Positions 8,518-19,222 of a DNA stretch of 64,000 nt are shown in pieces (position 1 is the stretch's first letter; the number at the start of each line of letters is the position of its first letter). The notes beneath the pieces are model-generated. The model saw only the letters and a program-made list of their open reading frames with translations, did no database searches and was not told the origin of the DNA. The position numbers and the translations under genes are program-made. This DNA comes from UBA11403 sp963784615. GTDB lineage: Bacteria; Pseudomonadota; Gammaproteobacteria; Legionellales; Legionellaceae. The stretch is from assembly GCA_963784615.1 (NCBI GenBank), contig CAWASG010000003.1, positions 102,326-166,325 of the forward strand, given 5' to 3'.

Positions 8518-8920
8518 ATGCAAAAGGAAAAAAATAAAAATCTATTTAATTATTTAGAAGACACAAAACAATTAAGTAAAAATAAATTAATTAATTAATC
8601 TCGGAATCCTAATAGACTCGGGCGGGGTGGTTGGGATTTTATCAATATCCAAGGCAAAGCCTGAAGGGGATCTAAAATTAGCTCTTCTTTTTTTCATCAT
8701 GTCTATATGTTCAATTTTTTTAGCCGAACTTATCACGATGAAAGTCGCTAGCGATTCCTTACTCGAGATAATCAATAAAGACATTACAAATGAAGAAGTT
8801 GAAATAAAAGATATACGATTTTATAAAGCTTGGGTATCCAATTTAATTTGGTTCATAAACATCTCAGCATTTTTTTTAGGTTTTTATGCCATCGACTCAT
8901 GTTTTAATTATCTCAAATAG
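8518..8920 (+). pseudogene. small two-span membrane protein, frame broken at a TTAA repeat
   Basis: The first frame begins MQKEKNKNLFNYLEDTKQLS and stops at 8598 within AATTAATTAATTAAT. The coding sense continues one frame over to 8920 with two hydrophobic segments (LALLFFIMSICSIFLAEL and LIWFINISAFFLGFYAI). Removing one 4-bp TTAA unit would join them into a single protein of about 130 residues. It is therefore either a pseudogene or a repeat-controlled on/off gene. It lies 31 bases after the YhcG gene in the same direction. Confidence 0.55.
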
Positions 8921-8924
8921 TCAT

Positions 8925-9026
8925 TCAATAGTCTGGATTGACGGCTACAATCGTTTCATAAAATTGCTCGCGCGCTTTTTGTTCTAAAAAATTGAGATGT
9001 ATGTCGGTAAGCCATGCTATCTTCAT
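8925..9026 (-). pseudogene. N-terminal remnant of a metallophosphoesterase
   Basis: Thirty-three codons beginning MKIAWLTDIHLNFLEQKARE match the start of the intact metallophosphoesterase at 58896-59702 (MKIAWLTDIHINFLDKKDR), including the D-x-H metal-binding motif. The frame then stops. It is divergent from the AbiEi/AbiEii pair that follows. At 58.9-61.0 kb the intact phosphoesterase also adjoins a nucleotidyltransferase toxin pair. Confidence 0.75.
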
Positions 9027-9104
9027 TGATTATCCTTTGATTTTTTTTCATAAGTATATATCCAAAAGGCATCAGAATGCGGGCGCCGTTCATTATTGGA
9101 TGTT

Positions 9105-9131
9105 GTTCATTTTAAATGAACGGTCTATAAT
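9105..9131 (+). promoter_or_regulatory. palindromic operator and -10 box of the AbiE-type operon
   Basis: GTTCATTTTAAATGAAC (9105-9121) is a near-perfect palindrome lying just upstream of TATAAT (9126-9131), and a related half-site GTTCATTAT precedes it. The placement over the promoter fits autorepression by the winged-helix antitoxin. Because transcription would begin near 9138, the start codon at 9160 is preferred over the ATG at 9133. Confidence 0.55.
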
Positions 9132-9159
9132 TATGAACAAACCAGATAAGGTCATTATT

Positions 9160-10137
9160 ATGAGTATTGCAAAACTGATTGATTTGATTCAAAACAAAGT
9201 AGGTCTGCAGTGTCAATATGATGAAGTGAAGAAACGACTCATCATTCAAACCACACAACAGCACCATATTTTTAAATCAGAGATGATTGGTAATATTGAT
9301 AAGTCTAATATTGTCGCCATCATTCAGTATATGAAACATTTAGATGATCCCAGTATACTCATTACAAGCCATATTACTAATGCTCTGGCAGAAAAATTAC
9401 AAAAAGCAAACATTCAATATATTGATTTTTCTGGCAATATGTTTGTTAAAACACCTAATCTTTTTATTTCAATTATGGGGGAGGCGCCTCAAAAATTACC
9501 CGTGCTTGAAACAAAAATTTTTGCGCTTAATATTGCGAGTATAAAAATAATTTTTACGTTATTGGCGGTTGAAAATGCTTTAACGCTTACTTATCGTGAT
9601 ATTGCCAGAATGAGTGACGTCGCACTTGGCAGCGTTAGTAAAACTTTTTTAATGTTACAACAAAATGGCTATCTTATTGAAAAATCACAGAATGAAAAAT
9701 GTTTAGTCAATAAAAAAAATCTATTCACTAAATGGTGTATAGGATACAACGAAAAATTACGCCCTAAATTAGTCATTGAAAAATTTGGTTCTGATAATCG
9801 TGAGTTATTAAAAAAAGTTAATCCAGCTGATTTTCATTTGCTTTGGGGAGGAGAAATGGCGGCGGCTATATTAACTCATTACCTAAAGCCACAAATCATT
9901 ACGCTGTATGCGGATAACGAGTTGCCAACATTGCAATTAAAATGTCGACTCAAGAGGGATCCCAATGGAAACATTGAGCTGATAAAAAAATTTTGGAACT
10001 TTGATTCAAACACAGATCAACAAAATGTGGCACCATTTATATTGATATATGCGGATTTATTAAGTGCGTTTGACGAAAGAAATCAGGAAACAGCAGAAAT
10101 TATTTATGACAAATATATTAAAGAAACAATGGAGTGA
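9160..10137 (+). CDS. AbiEi-type antitoxin / wHTH regulator
   Basis: The 325-residue protein has a central winged helix-turn-helix (TYRDIARMSDVALGSVSKTF) and the overall architecture of type IV AbiEi-family antitoxins. In that family it counters the partner nucleotidyltransferase and represses its own operon. I chose ATG 9160 because AAGG lies 8 bases before it and the probable transcription start falls after the upstream ATG at 9133. The 3' end overlaps the toxin gene by 32 bases, indicating coupled translation. The palindrome at the promoter is a likely operator. Confidence 0.7.
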   Translation: MSIAKLIDLIQNKVGLQCQYDEVKKRLIIQTTQQHHIFKSEMIGNIDKSNIVAIIQYMKHLDDPSILITSHITNALAEKLQKANIQYIDFSGNMFVKTPNLFISIMGEAPQKLPVLETKIFALNIASIKIIFTLLAVENALTLTYRDIARMSDVALGSVSKTFLMLQQNGYLIEKSQNEKCLVNKKNLFTKWCIGYNEKLRPKLVIEKFGSDNRELLKKVNPADFHLLWGGEMAAAILTHYLKPQIITLYADNELPTLQLKCRLKRDPNGNIELIKKFWNFDSNTDQQNVAPFILIYADLLSAFDERNQETAEIIYDKYIKETME

Positions 10138-10936
10138 TTTTTTAGCAAATGATTTTGCATTATTTAGGCTGATTAATGCAGTCACTACCGAAAACCACTG
10201 CGCCTATTATTTAGTGGGCGCAAAAGCGAGAGATCTTCTTTTCGAACATTTTGGTTGTGGGCGTGTACAAAGAGCGACCTTAGACACCGACATCGCCATA
10301 TGCTGTAAAAATTGGCAAGAGTTTGAAAAGATCAAACGTGCATTTGTAGACAGCGGGCATTTCTCTCATGATGAAAAAATCATGCACCGTATTTATTCAG
10401 ACAAATATGGCATGCTTGATATTATTCCATTTGGAGAAATAGAAAGGGAGGGGGGTAAAATAACATGGCCTCCGGAGTATGATATTGAGTTCAGCTTGGT
10501 AGGTTTTGAAGACGCTTACGGCAGCGCAATGGAAATCGCAATCGATGATTTTACAGTAACGGTTACTTCACCGGCGGGTTTTGTACTATTAAAATTATTT
10601 GCATGGATGAATAGAAAAACTCAAAAAGATGCATCTGATTTTTTATCCATTATTTCCAATTATCTTGATTTAGGTAATCAAGATAGGCTATTTGAGGAGC
10701 ATCCTGATCTTGTTAATAAGGATTTTGATTATACTCTGAGTGGATGTCGACTTCTGGGGCGCGATTTAAATAAATTTTCTTTAAATACAAAAGATCGGCT
10801 TAGTCTCTTTTTCAATGACAGTTCTTTGATGGATCAGTTTACAATCGCAATTTCCAATGTGAATCGTAATTACGAGGAAGTTTTAAAGATGCTTGATATG
10901 ATAAATCAAGGATTTAATGACAAAGTGACCAAATAA
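10106..10936 (+). CDS. AbiEii-like nucleotidyltransferase toxin
   Basis: This 276-residue protein has the nucleotidyltransferase core. The nucleotide-binding LVGAKARDLLFEH is followed by the metal-binding DTDIAI (two aspartates), with a later acidic position in YGMLDIIPFGE. AbiEii/AbiGii-type toxins transfer nucleotides, in studied cases to tRNA 3' ends. The start is placed at the ATG of MTNILKKQW inside the antitoxin's last codons. The length fits the family and the frame is intact, so the pair may be functional. Confidence 0.7.
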   Translation: MTNILKKQWSDFLANDFALFRLINAVTTENHCAYYLVGAKARDLLFEHFGCGRVQRATLDTDIAICCKNWQEFEKIKRAFVDSGHFSHDEKIMHRIYSDKYGMLDIIPFGEIEREGGKITWPPEYDIEFSLVGFEDAYGSAMEIAIDDFTVTVTSPAGFVLLKLFAWMNRKTQKDASDFLSIISNYLDLGNQDRLFEEHPDLVNKDFDYTLSGCRLLGRDLNKFSLNTKDRLSLFFNDSSLMDQFTIAISNVNRNYEEVLKMLDMINQGFNDKVTK

Positions 10937-11077
10937 TTGCTTTGCGATCAACGTGACATAACTGTAAAGTTGTTACGTCATTTGACCAACCACCCCGTAG
11001 CTGTAACTCGTGCAATGGCGTACCATTTTGCACATGTTTGCAATTAGGACCGAATTTATTTTAGAGTCTGATGTTAC
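10937..11077. other. decayed island-end sequence
   Basis: CAAAGTGACCAAATAATT...ACGTGACATAACTGTAA (10921 to about 10967) closely matches 19081-19127, which lies 112 bases before a tRNA-Arg fragment. No tRNA fragment is found at the equivalent distance here, so this looks like an older island end that has lost its attachment core. Confidence 0.4.
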
Positions 11078-11105
11078 AACAGGAGCGCATTGCTGCGTTC
11101 CTGTT
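11078..11105 (-). terminator. hairpin following the giant effector-like gene
   Basis: AACAGGAGCGCA pairs with TGCGTTCCTGTT around a short loop, a few bases past the natural stop codon (11112-11114) of the interrupted minus-strand gene. There is no T-run, so intrinsic termination is only likely. Confidence 0.45.
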
Positions 11106-11111
11106 ACCTAC

Positions 11112-11207
11112 CTACTTTTTCATCGATAGGGTTTCCTCGGGAGTCTCTGGAGATAGCTTCATTTGAATATATTCCGACATTCTTGCCACATCATGGTTAA
11201 GTAAACT
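11112..11207 (-). pseudogene. last codons of the giant effector-like gene, cut off by IS66
   Basis: Joining 13868 to 11207 after removing the IS and one copy of the 8-bp repeat restores the frame. The protein would end NHDVARMSEYIQMKLS PETPEETLSMKK. The acidic run with Glu/Ser/Thr near the C-terminus resembles the E-block signal of Dot/Icm effectors. The IS therefore removes a segment that may be required for secretion. Confidence 0.75.
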
Positions 11208-11474
11208 GTGACCTTTCGGTAGGGCTGCGATAGAAAATATTTTTAATTTTTTCATTTAGGGGTTGACAGGGTTTTAGGTCGTTTTTTCAAAATTCCCATG
11301 CATTTTTGCCCCATTTATAATCTTCCTATTTGACTTGATCCTGGATGTGCACAAGACGTTACAAACACCACATTTGATCCCGGCCGTAGCTTAAAAATAA
11401 TAATCCCTTAAACGCCTTCTTAGAAAGGAAAAATTGGCTTTTAAAACCTGCGGTATAATGATGCCACGTACAAT

Positions 11475-13136
11475 GTGGTGATTATGTTTATGGCTAAAAA
11501 GACCCGGGCGAAAATGCCCAAAGTTCAAAAGATCAGTCAAGAGCAAATGGATAATTTCTTATCGGCGATAATGAATTCAAATATCGGTGCCGAAAATGCT
11601 GAGTTTGCCAAAATGCTGATTCATGGTAATGCCTGGATGGCTCAGCAACTGGAGCTAGGGCTATTAAGCATCGCGAAGTTACGCAAGCTATTTCAAATTC
11701 AAGGCAGTGAGAAAGCGGCAACTCGAAAACCTAAGCATGATCCATCATCGTTAAAGGGAAGCACTAATACTTCAGACGCTGATAAAAAAGGACACGGGCG
11801 AAATGGTGCTGATGCCTATGAGGGCGCGTCTATCATTGAGGTTGAGCATCCTGAATTAAATCCGGGCGATACTTGTCCTGCAGAGGCTTGTGATGGGCGC
11901 TTATACGAGATGAGCGAGCCAGGGACTTTGGTTAGCGTTCGTGGTGCGCCATTAGCAAGTGCCACCCGTTATAACCTGCAGAAATTGCGCTGCGGCGTGT
12001 GTGAGATTGTTTACACAGCGCCACTGCCAGAAGGTGTCAGCGATAAAAAATATGACGCAAACTTTATCGCGATGCTCATGATTAACAAATACTTTATGTC
12101 AGTCCCTCTTTATCGCCAGGATAGATTGCAAAATTATCTGGGCATACCACTACCCGCTTCGACGCAGTGGGATTTGATGGCTGCCCATGAGCCCATGTTA
12201 AAGGTTTTATACCAAGCGTTATCTCAAGATGCCGCCAATGGTGTGGCACTTTGTTACGATGACACTTCTGTAAAAATCATGAGCGAAATCAAAGCTGCTA
12301 AAGCGGCTGCAAAAGGTGAAAAAAGCCAACACACTTGTTTTACAACAGGGATTGTGAGCCTTCATGAAGACCATCGAACGTACCTTTATATCACCGATAA
12401 TCGCACGGCTGGCAAATGCATCACAGATATCATGAGTATACGTGACGCAAGTTTAGATATCCCCATCATGATGTGCGATGCATTATCAGCTAATATTCCG
12501 CAAGGTATATCTGAGAATTTATACATCCTGTGTTATTGCCTGGTTCATGCCAGGCGACAGTTTTACGAGTTGCCCGATGGCTATGATGATGTGGCCGATA
12601 AAGTCATTGGCTTAATTGGTACCATATACGACCACGAGTCACACACCAAGGGCTATAGCAGTGAGAAGCGACTCGCCTATCATCAAGAAAAAAGCACACC
12701 CGTTATGGACGCGCTTAGATTGTATCTTGAGGAACAAAAGCCGGAGTTTGAGCCTAATTCTGTTGCGGGTAAGGCGATTGACTACATATTAAATCGTTGG
12801 ACAGAATTATCACAGTTTTTGCGTCAACCTCATGCCCCGCTTGATACGAATATCGTTGAGCGCGCACTAAAATTGGTGATTCAGGTTAGAAAATCATCGA
12901 TGTTTTATAAAACCTTAAACAGCGCCGCATTTGCGAGTTACGTGCAATCGGCCTTATACAGCGCGGCCCAAAACGATATCAATCCATGCGAATACATGAG
13001 CGCACTTATCGATAACGAACAAGCAGTGATACACAATCCTCACGATTGGTTGCCATGGCATTACAAGCAAACTCTCAAGCAGAGCTTGGAAGCGAGCGCC
13101 AAGAAGGATGCATTGCTGCAGGCGTCCCCTGATTGA
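11475..13136 (+). CDS. tnpC: IS66 transposase TnpC (copy 2)
   Basis: Identical in protein sequence to the tnpC at 3981-5642, with the same three catalytic acids. Upstream, TATAAT at 11454-11459 may be its -10 box, and CCAC/GTGG arms just before the start could form a small hairpin over the ribosome site. In-frame ATGs at 11484 and 11490 are more likely starts than GTG 11475. Confidence 0.9.
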   Translation: MVIMFMAKKTRAKMPKVQKISQEQMDNFLSAIMNSNIGAENAEFAKMLIHGNAWMAQQLELGLLSIAKLRKLFQIQGSEKAATRKPKHDPSSLKGSTNTSDADKKGHGRNGADAYEGASIIEVEHPELNPGDTCPAEACDGRLYEMSEPGTLVSVRGAPLASATRYNLQKLRCGVCEIVYTAPLPEGVSDKKYDANFIAMLMINKYFMSVPLYRQDRLQNYLGIPLPASTQWDLMAAHEPMLKVLYQALSQDAANGVALCYDDTSVKIMSEIKAAKAAAKGEKSQHTCFTTGIVSLHEDHRTYLYITDNRTAGKCITDIMSIRDASLDIPIMMCDALSANIPQGISENLYILCYCLVHARRQFYELPDGYDDVADKVIGLIGTIYDHESHTKGYSSEKRLAYHQEKSTPVMDALRLYLEEQKPEFEPNSVAGKAIDYILNRWTELSQFLRQPHAPLDTNIVERALKLVIQVRKSSMFYKTLNSAAFASYVQSALYSAAQNDINPCEYMSALIDNEQAVIHNPHDWLPWHYKQTLKQSLEASAKKDALLQASPD

Positions 13137-13419
13137 GGATAATCGTCATCGTTGTAGCACAAATTCGCTCGTCACTGGATTTTGGCCAATAGGCCAACTT
13201 GCCTTGAGAGAATCGTTTCGTGCATAGCCAAAAACCCGTGCCGTCGTAAACTAATAGTTTGACGGCTATGCCGCTTTTGTTGCGAAAAGCAAACACTGCG
13301 CCATCATAGGGAGAACCTATACTTTGGCGACAAAGCCCCACCAATGCATCGATGCCTTTCCTAAAATCAATTGGCTCAACACTGAGATGCAGGTGATGCT
13401 GTGGTGTGATTTGAATCAT
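13075..13419 (-). CDS. tnpB: IS66 TnpB (copy 2)
   Basis: Identical to the protein at 3698-4042. It converges on tnpC and overlaps its 3' end by 62 bases. Confidence 0.85.
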   Translation of the reverse strand: MIQITPQHHLHLSVEPIDFRKGIDALVGLCRQSIGSPYDGAVFAFRNKSGIAVKLLVYDGTGFWLCTKRFSQGKLAYWPKSSDERICATTMTIILNQGTPAAMHPSWRSLPSSA

Positions 13420-13787
13420 AACAACGCGCCAATATGAGGCAATATCAGAGGAAGCTCATGTACGCTAACACAAAGCGTCATCGCTCGATCCTTGCCTTGT
13501 ATGGTTAATCGAACCTCGGAACTCTTCAGGAGATTGGTTTTAACCTCATCTCTGGATGCCAAAACAAAACCTTTATCAGCAGGAGATTGTACTCGGCTTT
13601 CCAAGCGAGGCTTAAACTGACCGGCACTCAGTCGAAGTCGATGACAAATTTTAGAGTGTTTGTGTGCAGGGTAAAGTTTCAACGCCATGGCCCAGAGAGA
13701 TTCGGGGATCGGATCCGTGCGACTATTGCGCTGAGCACGCCAGTCACAAAATGCCGCCTCTACTGATTCTAATGTGATGCTATCCAT
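13416..13787 (-). CDS. tnpA: IS66 TnpA-like (copy 2)
   Basis: Identical to the protein at 3330-3701, with a 4-base overlap into tnpB. Confidence 0.75.
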   Translation of the reverse strand: MDSITLESVEAAFCDWRAQRNSRTDPIPESLWAMALKLYPAHKHSKICHRLRLSAGQFKPRLESRVQSPADKGFVLASRDEVKTNLLKSSEVRLTIQGKDRAMTLCVSVHELPLILPHIGALL

Positions 13788-13867
13788 CGAGTAAAACTCC
13801 TCTGTTAAGAAGAGCCTACTCTACAAAATCATTCTAGGTATGTCACACAGGCTTGCCGAAAGGTCAC

Positions 13868-16800
13868 AGTAAACTCAATTTGCTCACGCTTGGCTTAGGG
13901 TTTTCCGTGGTTCCTGGTTCTATTTGCCATGCAGTAAAGTTGTCGTCACCCTCCTCTTTCTGGAACCTGATCCCCCCCATTTGTACGAAGGGTTTTTCCT
14001 CAAATGTTATCCCTTGTTCTACGCCTTCTACCCCGTTCATTTTTTTTCTTTCACCGATTTGCAAACGACTAGAACTATTATCCTTCAATAATTTCTTAAG
14101 AAAGACTATATAAGGATTTTCTAGTCTTAAATCAGCACAGGCACTTTTAAATTGATCTTGTGAATGAGCAACGCGTGGAGTAGAAGCTAAGGCAGTTTGG
14201 GCGGCGGCGATGCGGACTTCGGTGGCGAGGGTACGGTTGCTATCGATCTCTTGGCCGTAGTCGCAGTCAACAAAGTCGGCGAGGGCGTCGGCGTGGCGGT
14301 CTAAGGCGCTTGCGTATTTAGTGAGAGCTTCGGCGCGTGCATCGGGGTTTTTGGCGGCGGTGACTTCGAGGGCTGCTGTCTCGACTGCTTCGAGGGCTTC
14401 ACTGTTGGCGCGATCTATATCGCTGTCCATGCCAAAATCATTAGTTTGTACAAAAGTATCTGGTTGTGGCTGTTGAGCAGTGGGTGCATAAGCAGGTGCA
14501 GCGGCTCCAGAAAGGGTATTTGGAACAGGTTGTAATGCTATTGCAGGCGCAGCTGAGTTACTTGCTGCTGCAGCGTGACTTAATGTTTTTTTGGAAGGAA
14601 TGAGTGCATCAGGATCGGCATTGTAGGCACGAATCCCCTGATAGATTGATTCTGCACTAGCTAATAGCTGGTTGGTTTCGTTAATCTCCGTGTTTATACT
14701 GTCTAGCTTCAACGTTTTTTCATTTTCAAATCGCTGATAATCGCTAAGGTAGGTCCTTCCAACATAAACTTGGGACTCATTATTATTTTTAACATCTGGA
14801 GGGTGGGGATTCTTAAGATTTGTACTTTCAATTAAATTGTTATTTAATCCGTATAACTTATATTTCAAACCTGTAATATGATCATTTACATTTTTTAAAG
14901 TTAGATCCTGCCGACCGCTAGCTTGAATATCCAATAAATTCTTGAGTATCTCAACATAATTTTGAAGCGTCAGGCTACGGTTCTTTTCACTATCCACTTC
15001 AACTTGCACATTCGCAACTTGCATCGCTTGATTTTTGTTAGCAGCTGTCCTACTTTGTGTAGCTTTCTCAAGGCTGCTAAGCATAGTTGTAACATCTGAT
15101 ATTAACCTTTCTAATAATTGCGGCTGCTGTTGTCCGACTCGCTCCCCTTTTGTGACCGGTTTAGAGGAAGCACTACTTTGTTTAACTTGATGTAAATCTG
15201 GGGCTGTTGATTGGGCTTGTGCTGGTGATTGTGGTGCTTGAACTGCTACTGAGGCTGAAACTAATTTTACCGTGGCATTCATAAATGGGTTTATTGCAGG
15301 ATTTTGAGCTTGTAAATCTGCGCACGCGCAGGCTGCTGCAGGATCACCAGACTCAGCAAAGTGCTCAGATCCTAGAAAATATTCATTACCGGGTTTTGAA
15401 CCCGGATCCCATGCATATTGCGCTGCTTTGTGCATAACGGTATATGGATACGGTAAAGCTGCACCAGGGGCACTATTTGTATACATAACTTCAACTCGCT
15501 GACCGTTTTTTGTGATTATAGGCTGAGCAGGTATTTTTGGCGTAAAATAAGACATATCTAATGCACGAATATTAGGATAATTGCCACTTTCAATTAATTC
15601 TTGATAAATTCCTAGTTGTATATCAGCCAGCTCTGCAGGGTCCAAACCTCCAATACCATTAATGCGTCCAGCCCAAGCACCAGCCCCCAGACCAACCACA
15701 TGACAATATACACCCAAATTAGTATCATCCCCTTTATTTCCCCTATCATTTGCATCAGCCAAATACGCAGCAATATTTTCTTTCATTTTTATTCTATATA
15801 GCTGTCGGTTTACTTGTATGCCTGGAAAGCCAACAAGATCATCATCTCGCTTACTGGGTGGAAAATCCCCTGTATATCCTCTTTCTTTATAAAAGCCCTC
15901 CCAAAGTTTTACCTCTGCTAGAGATGCCTTATCTTCACCAGCTTTTTCATATTCTCCCGGACACATAAACTGTCGACTATGACATTTGCTATTTTCAAAT
16001 CTAACACCTATCGCGCCATAATTGCTGGTCGTTTTTGCCAATTGATATTTATAGGTCTCTTCCGCGCCCTTATTATCTCGATTTCCATCATTGATAAACT
16101 CAACATTGCTGCCAACACCTATTAATGATGCTAACTCCATTTCAGCATAACTTAAATAAGGACGTTCTGTTCCTGGCACCTTTAATTGATAACCATTTTC
16201 CATAGGAGGCCACCCGTAACCTTTTTTACCATCTCTAGTTTGCCACACGTCATTGGGCATATAAAAAACATCAGGTCGATCTTGTAATAATCGATCTAGG
16301 AACTGATCCTCTGTCATATTTTGATATAACGTTTCACCTGCTTCTTTCTTTTTTTGTAAAAAATTTGATAGGAGTTTTTGAGTTGCATTTGTCAAGCTAG
16401 GTCTTGCCTGGTACTTAGCATATGCTGCAGGGTTGGTTTTTAGTGCTTGTTCTAGATGAGCTATTTTATTCTTCTCTTTTTGATCATTCTGACTATGAGA
16501 TAAAGCAGTAGGCTGTGTTGGTTGTGGGCCTTGTGCAGCGGCGGCAACGGGCACAACAGCAGCTTGAGCTGAAGCAGCGGGTGAAATAGCTTGACCTGGC
16601 TGTGGCTGTTGAGCAGTGCGCGGTTCATTATAAGCCCTCCTTATCGGAACTTGGCTGACTTGTGCTTCTGGCGCGGCGGTAAAGGGCACAACTGCTGCGG
16701 TATTAGCGGCGTGCTCAGCGGAAGCAGCAGCAAGGGATGGAGAAACAGATTGAACTGGTTGTTGATGCTCCTGGATTACAGGCTTAACTTTATTCGACTG

Positions 16801-18654
16801 ATCGTCCTCAGGTTTAGGAGCATCCCGACGCTCATCATTTGTAATAATCGGAGCTACAGGTTGTTGTTCAGCACTCCCAACTGCTGCTGCGGCCGTATGA
16901 CTTGCTGCGGCTGGTGCATGACCATCAGTAGAGTATGGAGGAGAGAATTGCGCTGAAGCAGGTGCGTCTGCGGCAGGGGCTGCAGAAGGAGTATTTTGCA
17001 CAGCTGGTGAAATTGGATTTATTCCAACAACCTGTTGTTGCGAATTAACAGGATGAACTGTAGGGGATTGAGTTACAGGTTTCTGTGTTGGTAAAGATGG
17101 CTGCGCAGCTGCAGAATTGACATTGGAAGGATTATCAATAATGCCCATCATTTTAGTTTTTATTTGTTGTTCATTTGTGACGCCGAGTGCGATTTTTAGA
17201 TTTTCATTTTTTAAGATATTTTGAATTAGATTCTTTGCGGATGTAGTTTCAGTAGAGAAGGTACCCTTCCCCCAATATCTTTTTTTGCAAGTTATCAAGC
17301 AAAGTGTGTTGAAATGTTGAGTGATAAGTGCGTTATCACCAGCAACTAGAGCATCGGCCAGTAGCATTGTTGTTTTTTCTATCTCTTTATCCTTAGTAAT
17401 TTTACCCTCCTTTACTAAATTCGATGTGGATGGCTTTATTCTCCATGCCTCATATCTAGCGGCGATAATTCTGTTAGAAAAGGTAAATTTTGAGAGAGCT
17501 GCATTCTTAGGCGAAGTTAATTCAATGCCTTGCATGAACTTTTTAGCATTGCGATTAATGTCTTCATTTTCACTTCCAAATTTGTTTAATATTTCTACAG
17601 CGCTTCGTTTATCAACTCGAATTGAATATGAAGTAAAAGGGCTTTGTATTTTTGATTTTTGTAAAAACCTATTGTCGATCGTTTGTGGCATTGTAAGATT
17701 ATTCTGCTGAGAGAAAGCATCCGCCAAAACATCATAGGTTGCAATCTTCACCGGTGGCTGCGTTGTTGAAGAGGTGGCAGGGGCAGATGTTACTGTAACT
17801 TCTGTTTGAAGAAACGCAACGTTGTCTTTATGTTTTGTCATGAAATCTGATGTATGTTGCCCGATTTTTTTATTATCGATGACAACCCTTTTGTCTGTTG
17901 TTAAATTAGCATCACCCATAACAATCTGATTGTTGTTTAAAGCATTCTCGACTGCCTTCATAGTCTCCTCTGGATATGCATAGTCACCATGAAAATTTAA
18001 AATAGACAGATTTTTTTTAGTGCTCCGGTCGATAACATGATGAATTTGCCCACGACTCCCGACGATATTCTTTGATTTGTCACGGCCTGGTAAATCCGTA
18101 GCGGGTTCAGACTTTATAGGTAAAAACATATCCGTGTTTATCAGTAGCGCGGTTCCAAAATGATGCGAACCTGTTTGTTGAGTACTTTCGAGGCTTATAT
18201 TGTTTAACCCCTTCCCCTGTGCGCTTGTCTTTAAGGCAGCGTTAAATGCTATCCACTCTGGCGTTTCGTACAGAGGAACTTCTTGTAGTCCTATTAAACC
18301 CACGCCGTCCGCCATGGCATCCACATAGTAGTCCGCTAGTTTTTGATAATATATATTCATAACTTCATTTTTTTTTGAATCTGTCCCATCGTCATTTTTT
18401 ACGGCAACAGCGTCTGAAAATTTAAAGCCTGGTGTTTGTATTGTAATACCCGGGATGGCACCCATAGCTTTTGAAACAGGTGGGGCAACTGGTGAAGAAA
18501 AATTTAAGCAATTTCCCGACGCAATAGGACCTACCTCAGTATTTTGAAGCATTAGGTCGTGATCTGGGATCGATATAGTTACCCACGGACCGCCAGCTGT
18601 AAGTTGAACGGTTATGGTCGGCTTGGGCCGTACTTGCTGTATATTTTTCGGCAT
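13868..18654 (-). pseudogene. giant effector-like protein (EEP nuclease/phosphatase-like plus DUF4804-like region), C-terminus cut by IS66
   Basis: About 1,595 of an original ~1,620 codons remain. Residues ~90-290 resemble the endonuclease/exonuclease/phosphatase fold: IGLQEVP near 121, LNFHGDYA, and the metal-site-like MGDANLT near 245. Residues ~510-730 are an Ala/Pro/Gln-rich linker. Residues ~770-1130 contain YGWPPMENG, FINDGNRDNKG, YCHVVGLGAGAW and SGDPAAACA, a pattern I associate with the DUF4804 family of Legionella and Coxiella. The C-terminal third is helical. No signal peptide or membrane span. It most likely encodes a large Dot/Icm-type effector; the IS66 copy removes its last ~24 residues. 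Function and secretion are inferred. Confidence 0.65.
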
Positions 18655-18869
18655 AATATTTCAACTCTTCGTTTTTTAATTGTTATCTAGAGTATAGTTT
18701 ACACGCTACATTTCTGCCTGCCTGCCAAGCAATTTTTTTGGTTCTTGGCGTCTTTGCGTTGAACTATATTACGCCATAGCTGGATTAAACCTTGTGACAG
18801 TGAACGTAACCGGGATGGGCGCATCACGAAAGTCATTTATTAAAATCGGACGAAACTCAATCCGTGCCT

Positions 18870-19068
18870 TCAATCAACACGGGATTTATACCACTCGGTT
18901 GACGCGACAACGGTTCATATTCGCCGACACGGGAATACGGTTATTCTTGAACCGGTTGCGGAAAATTGGTCATGGTTAGATGCGGCTTGAGGCAAGCTTG
19001 ATCAGGATTTTATTAGTGCTGCCAACGAACAGTTTATTGAAGAACAAATTCAAAAAGCCGGTTATTAA
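18870..19068 (+). pseudogene. decayed VapB-type antitoxin
   Basis: The stretch TVHIRRHGNTVILEPVAENW SWLDA, an in-frame TGA, then DQDFISAANEQ matches the usual VapB/AbrB-fold antitoxin layout (IRR-G--VILEP ... W-WLD ... LD-DF). There is no intact start, the internal stop breaks the frame, and no PIN-domain toxin follows. It is a relic. Confidence 0.6.
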
Positions 19069-19222
19069 CAATTAATATATCAAAGTGACTAAATAATATC
19101 TGTGTCATAAACGTGACATAACTGTAACAGCGCTCCGCCGTGCTTGGTTGTTTTAGGCAGTTTTGGGCGATTATGATGCATCGCAACGTGTTGATTTCAA
19201 AAGAGATTTAATTATGAGCAGA

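Larger units (their letters stand above)
11208..13867. mobile_element. IS66-family element, copy 2 (2,660 bp)
   Basis: Ends GTGACCTTTCGG / CCGAAAGGTCAC are flanked by the 8-bp target duplication AGTAAACT at 11200-11207 and 13868-13875, the expected IS66 duplication length. It is inserted in the 3' end of the minus-strand effector-like gene. TnpC is on the plus strand; tnpB and tnpA are on the minus strand. Confidence 0.95.
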
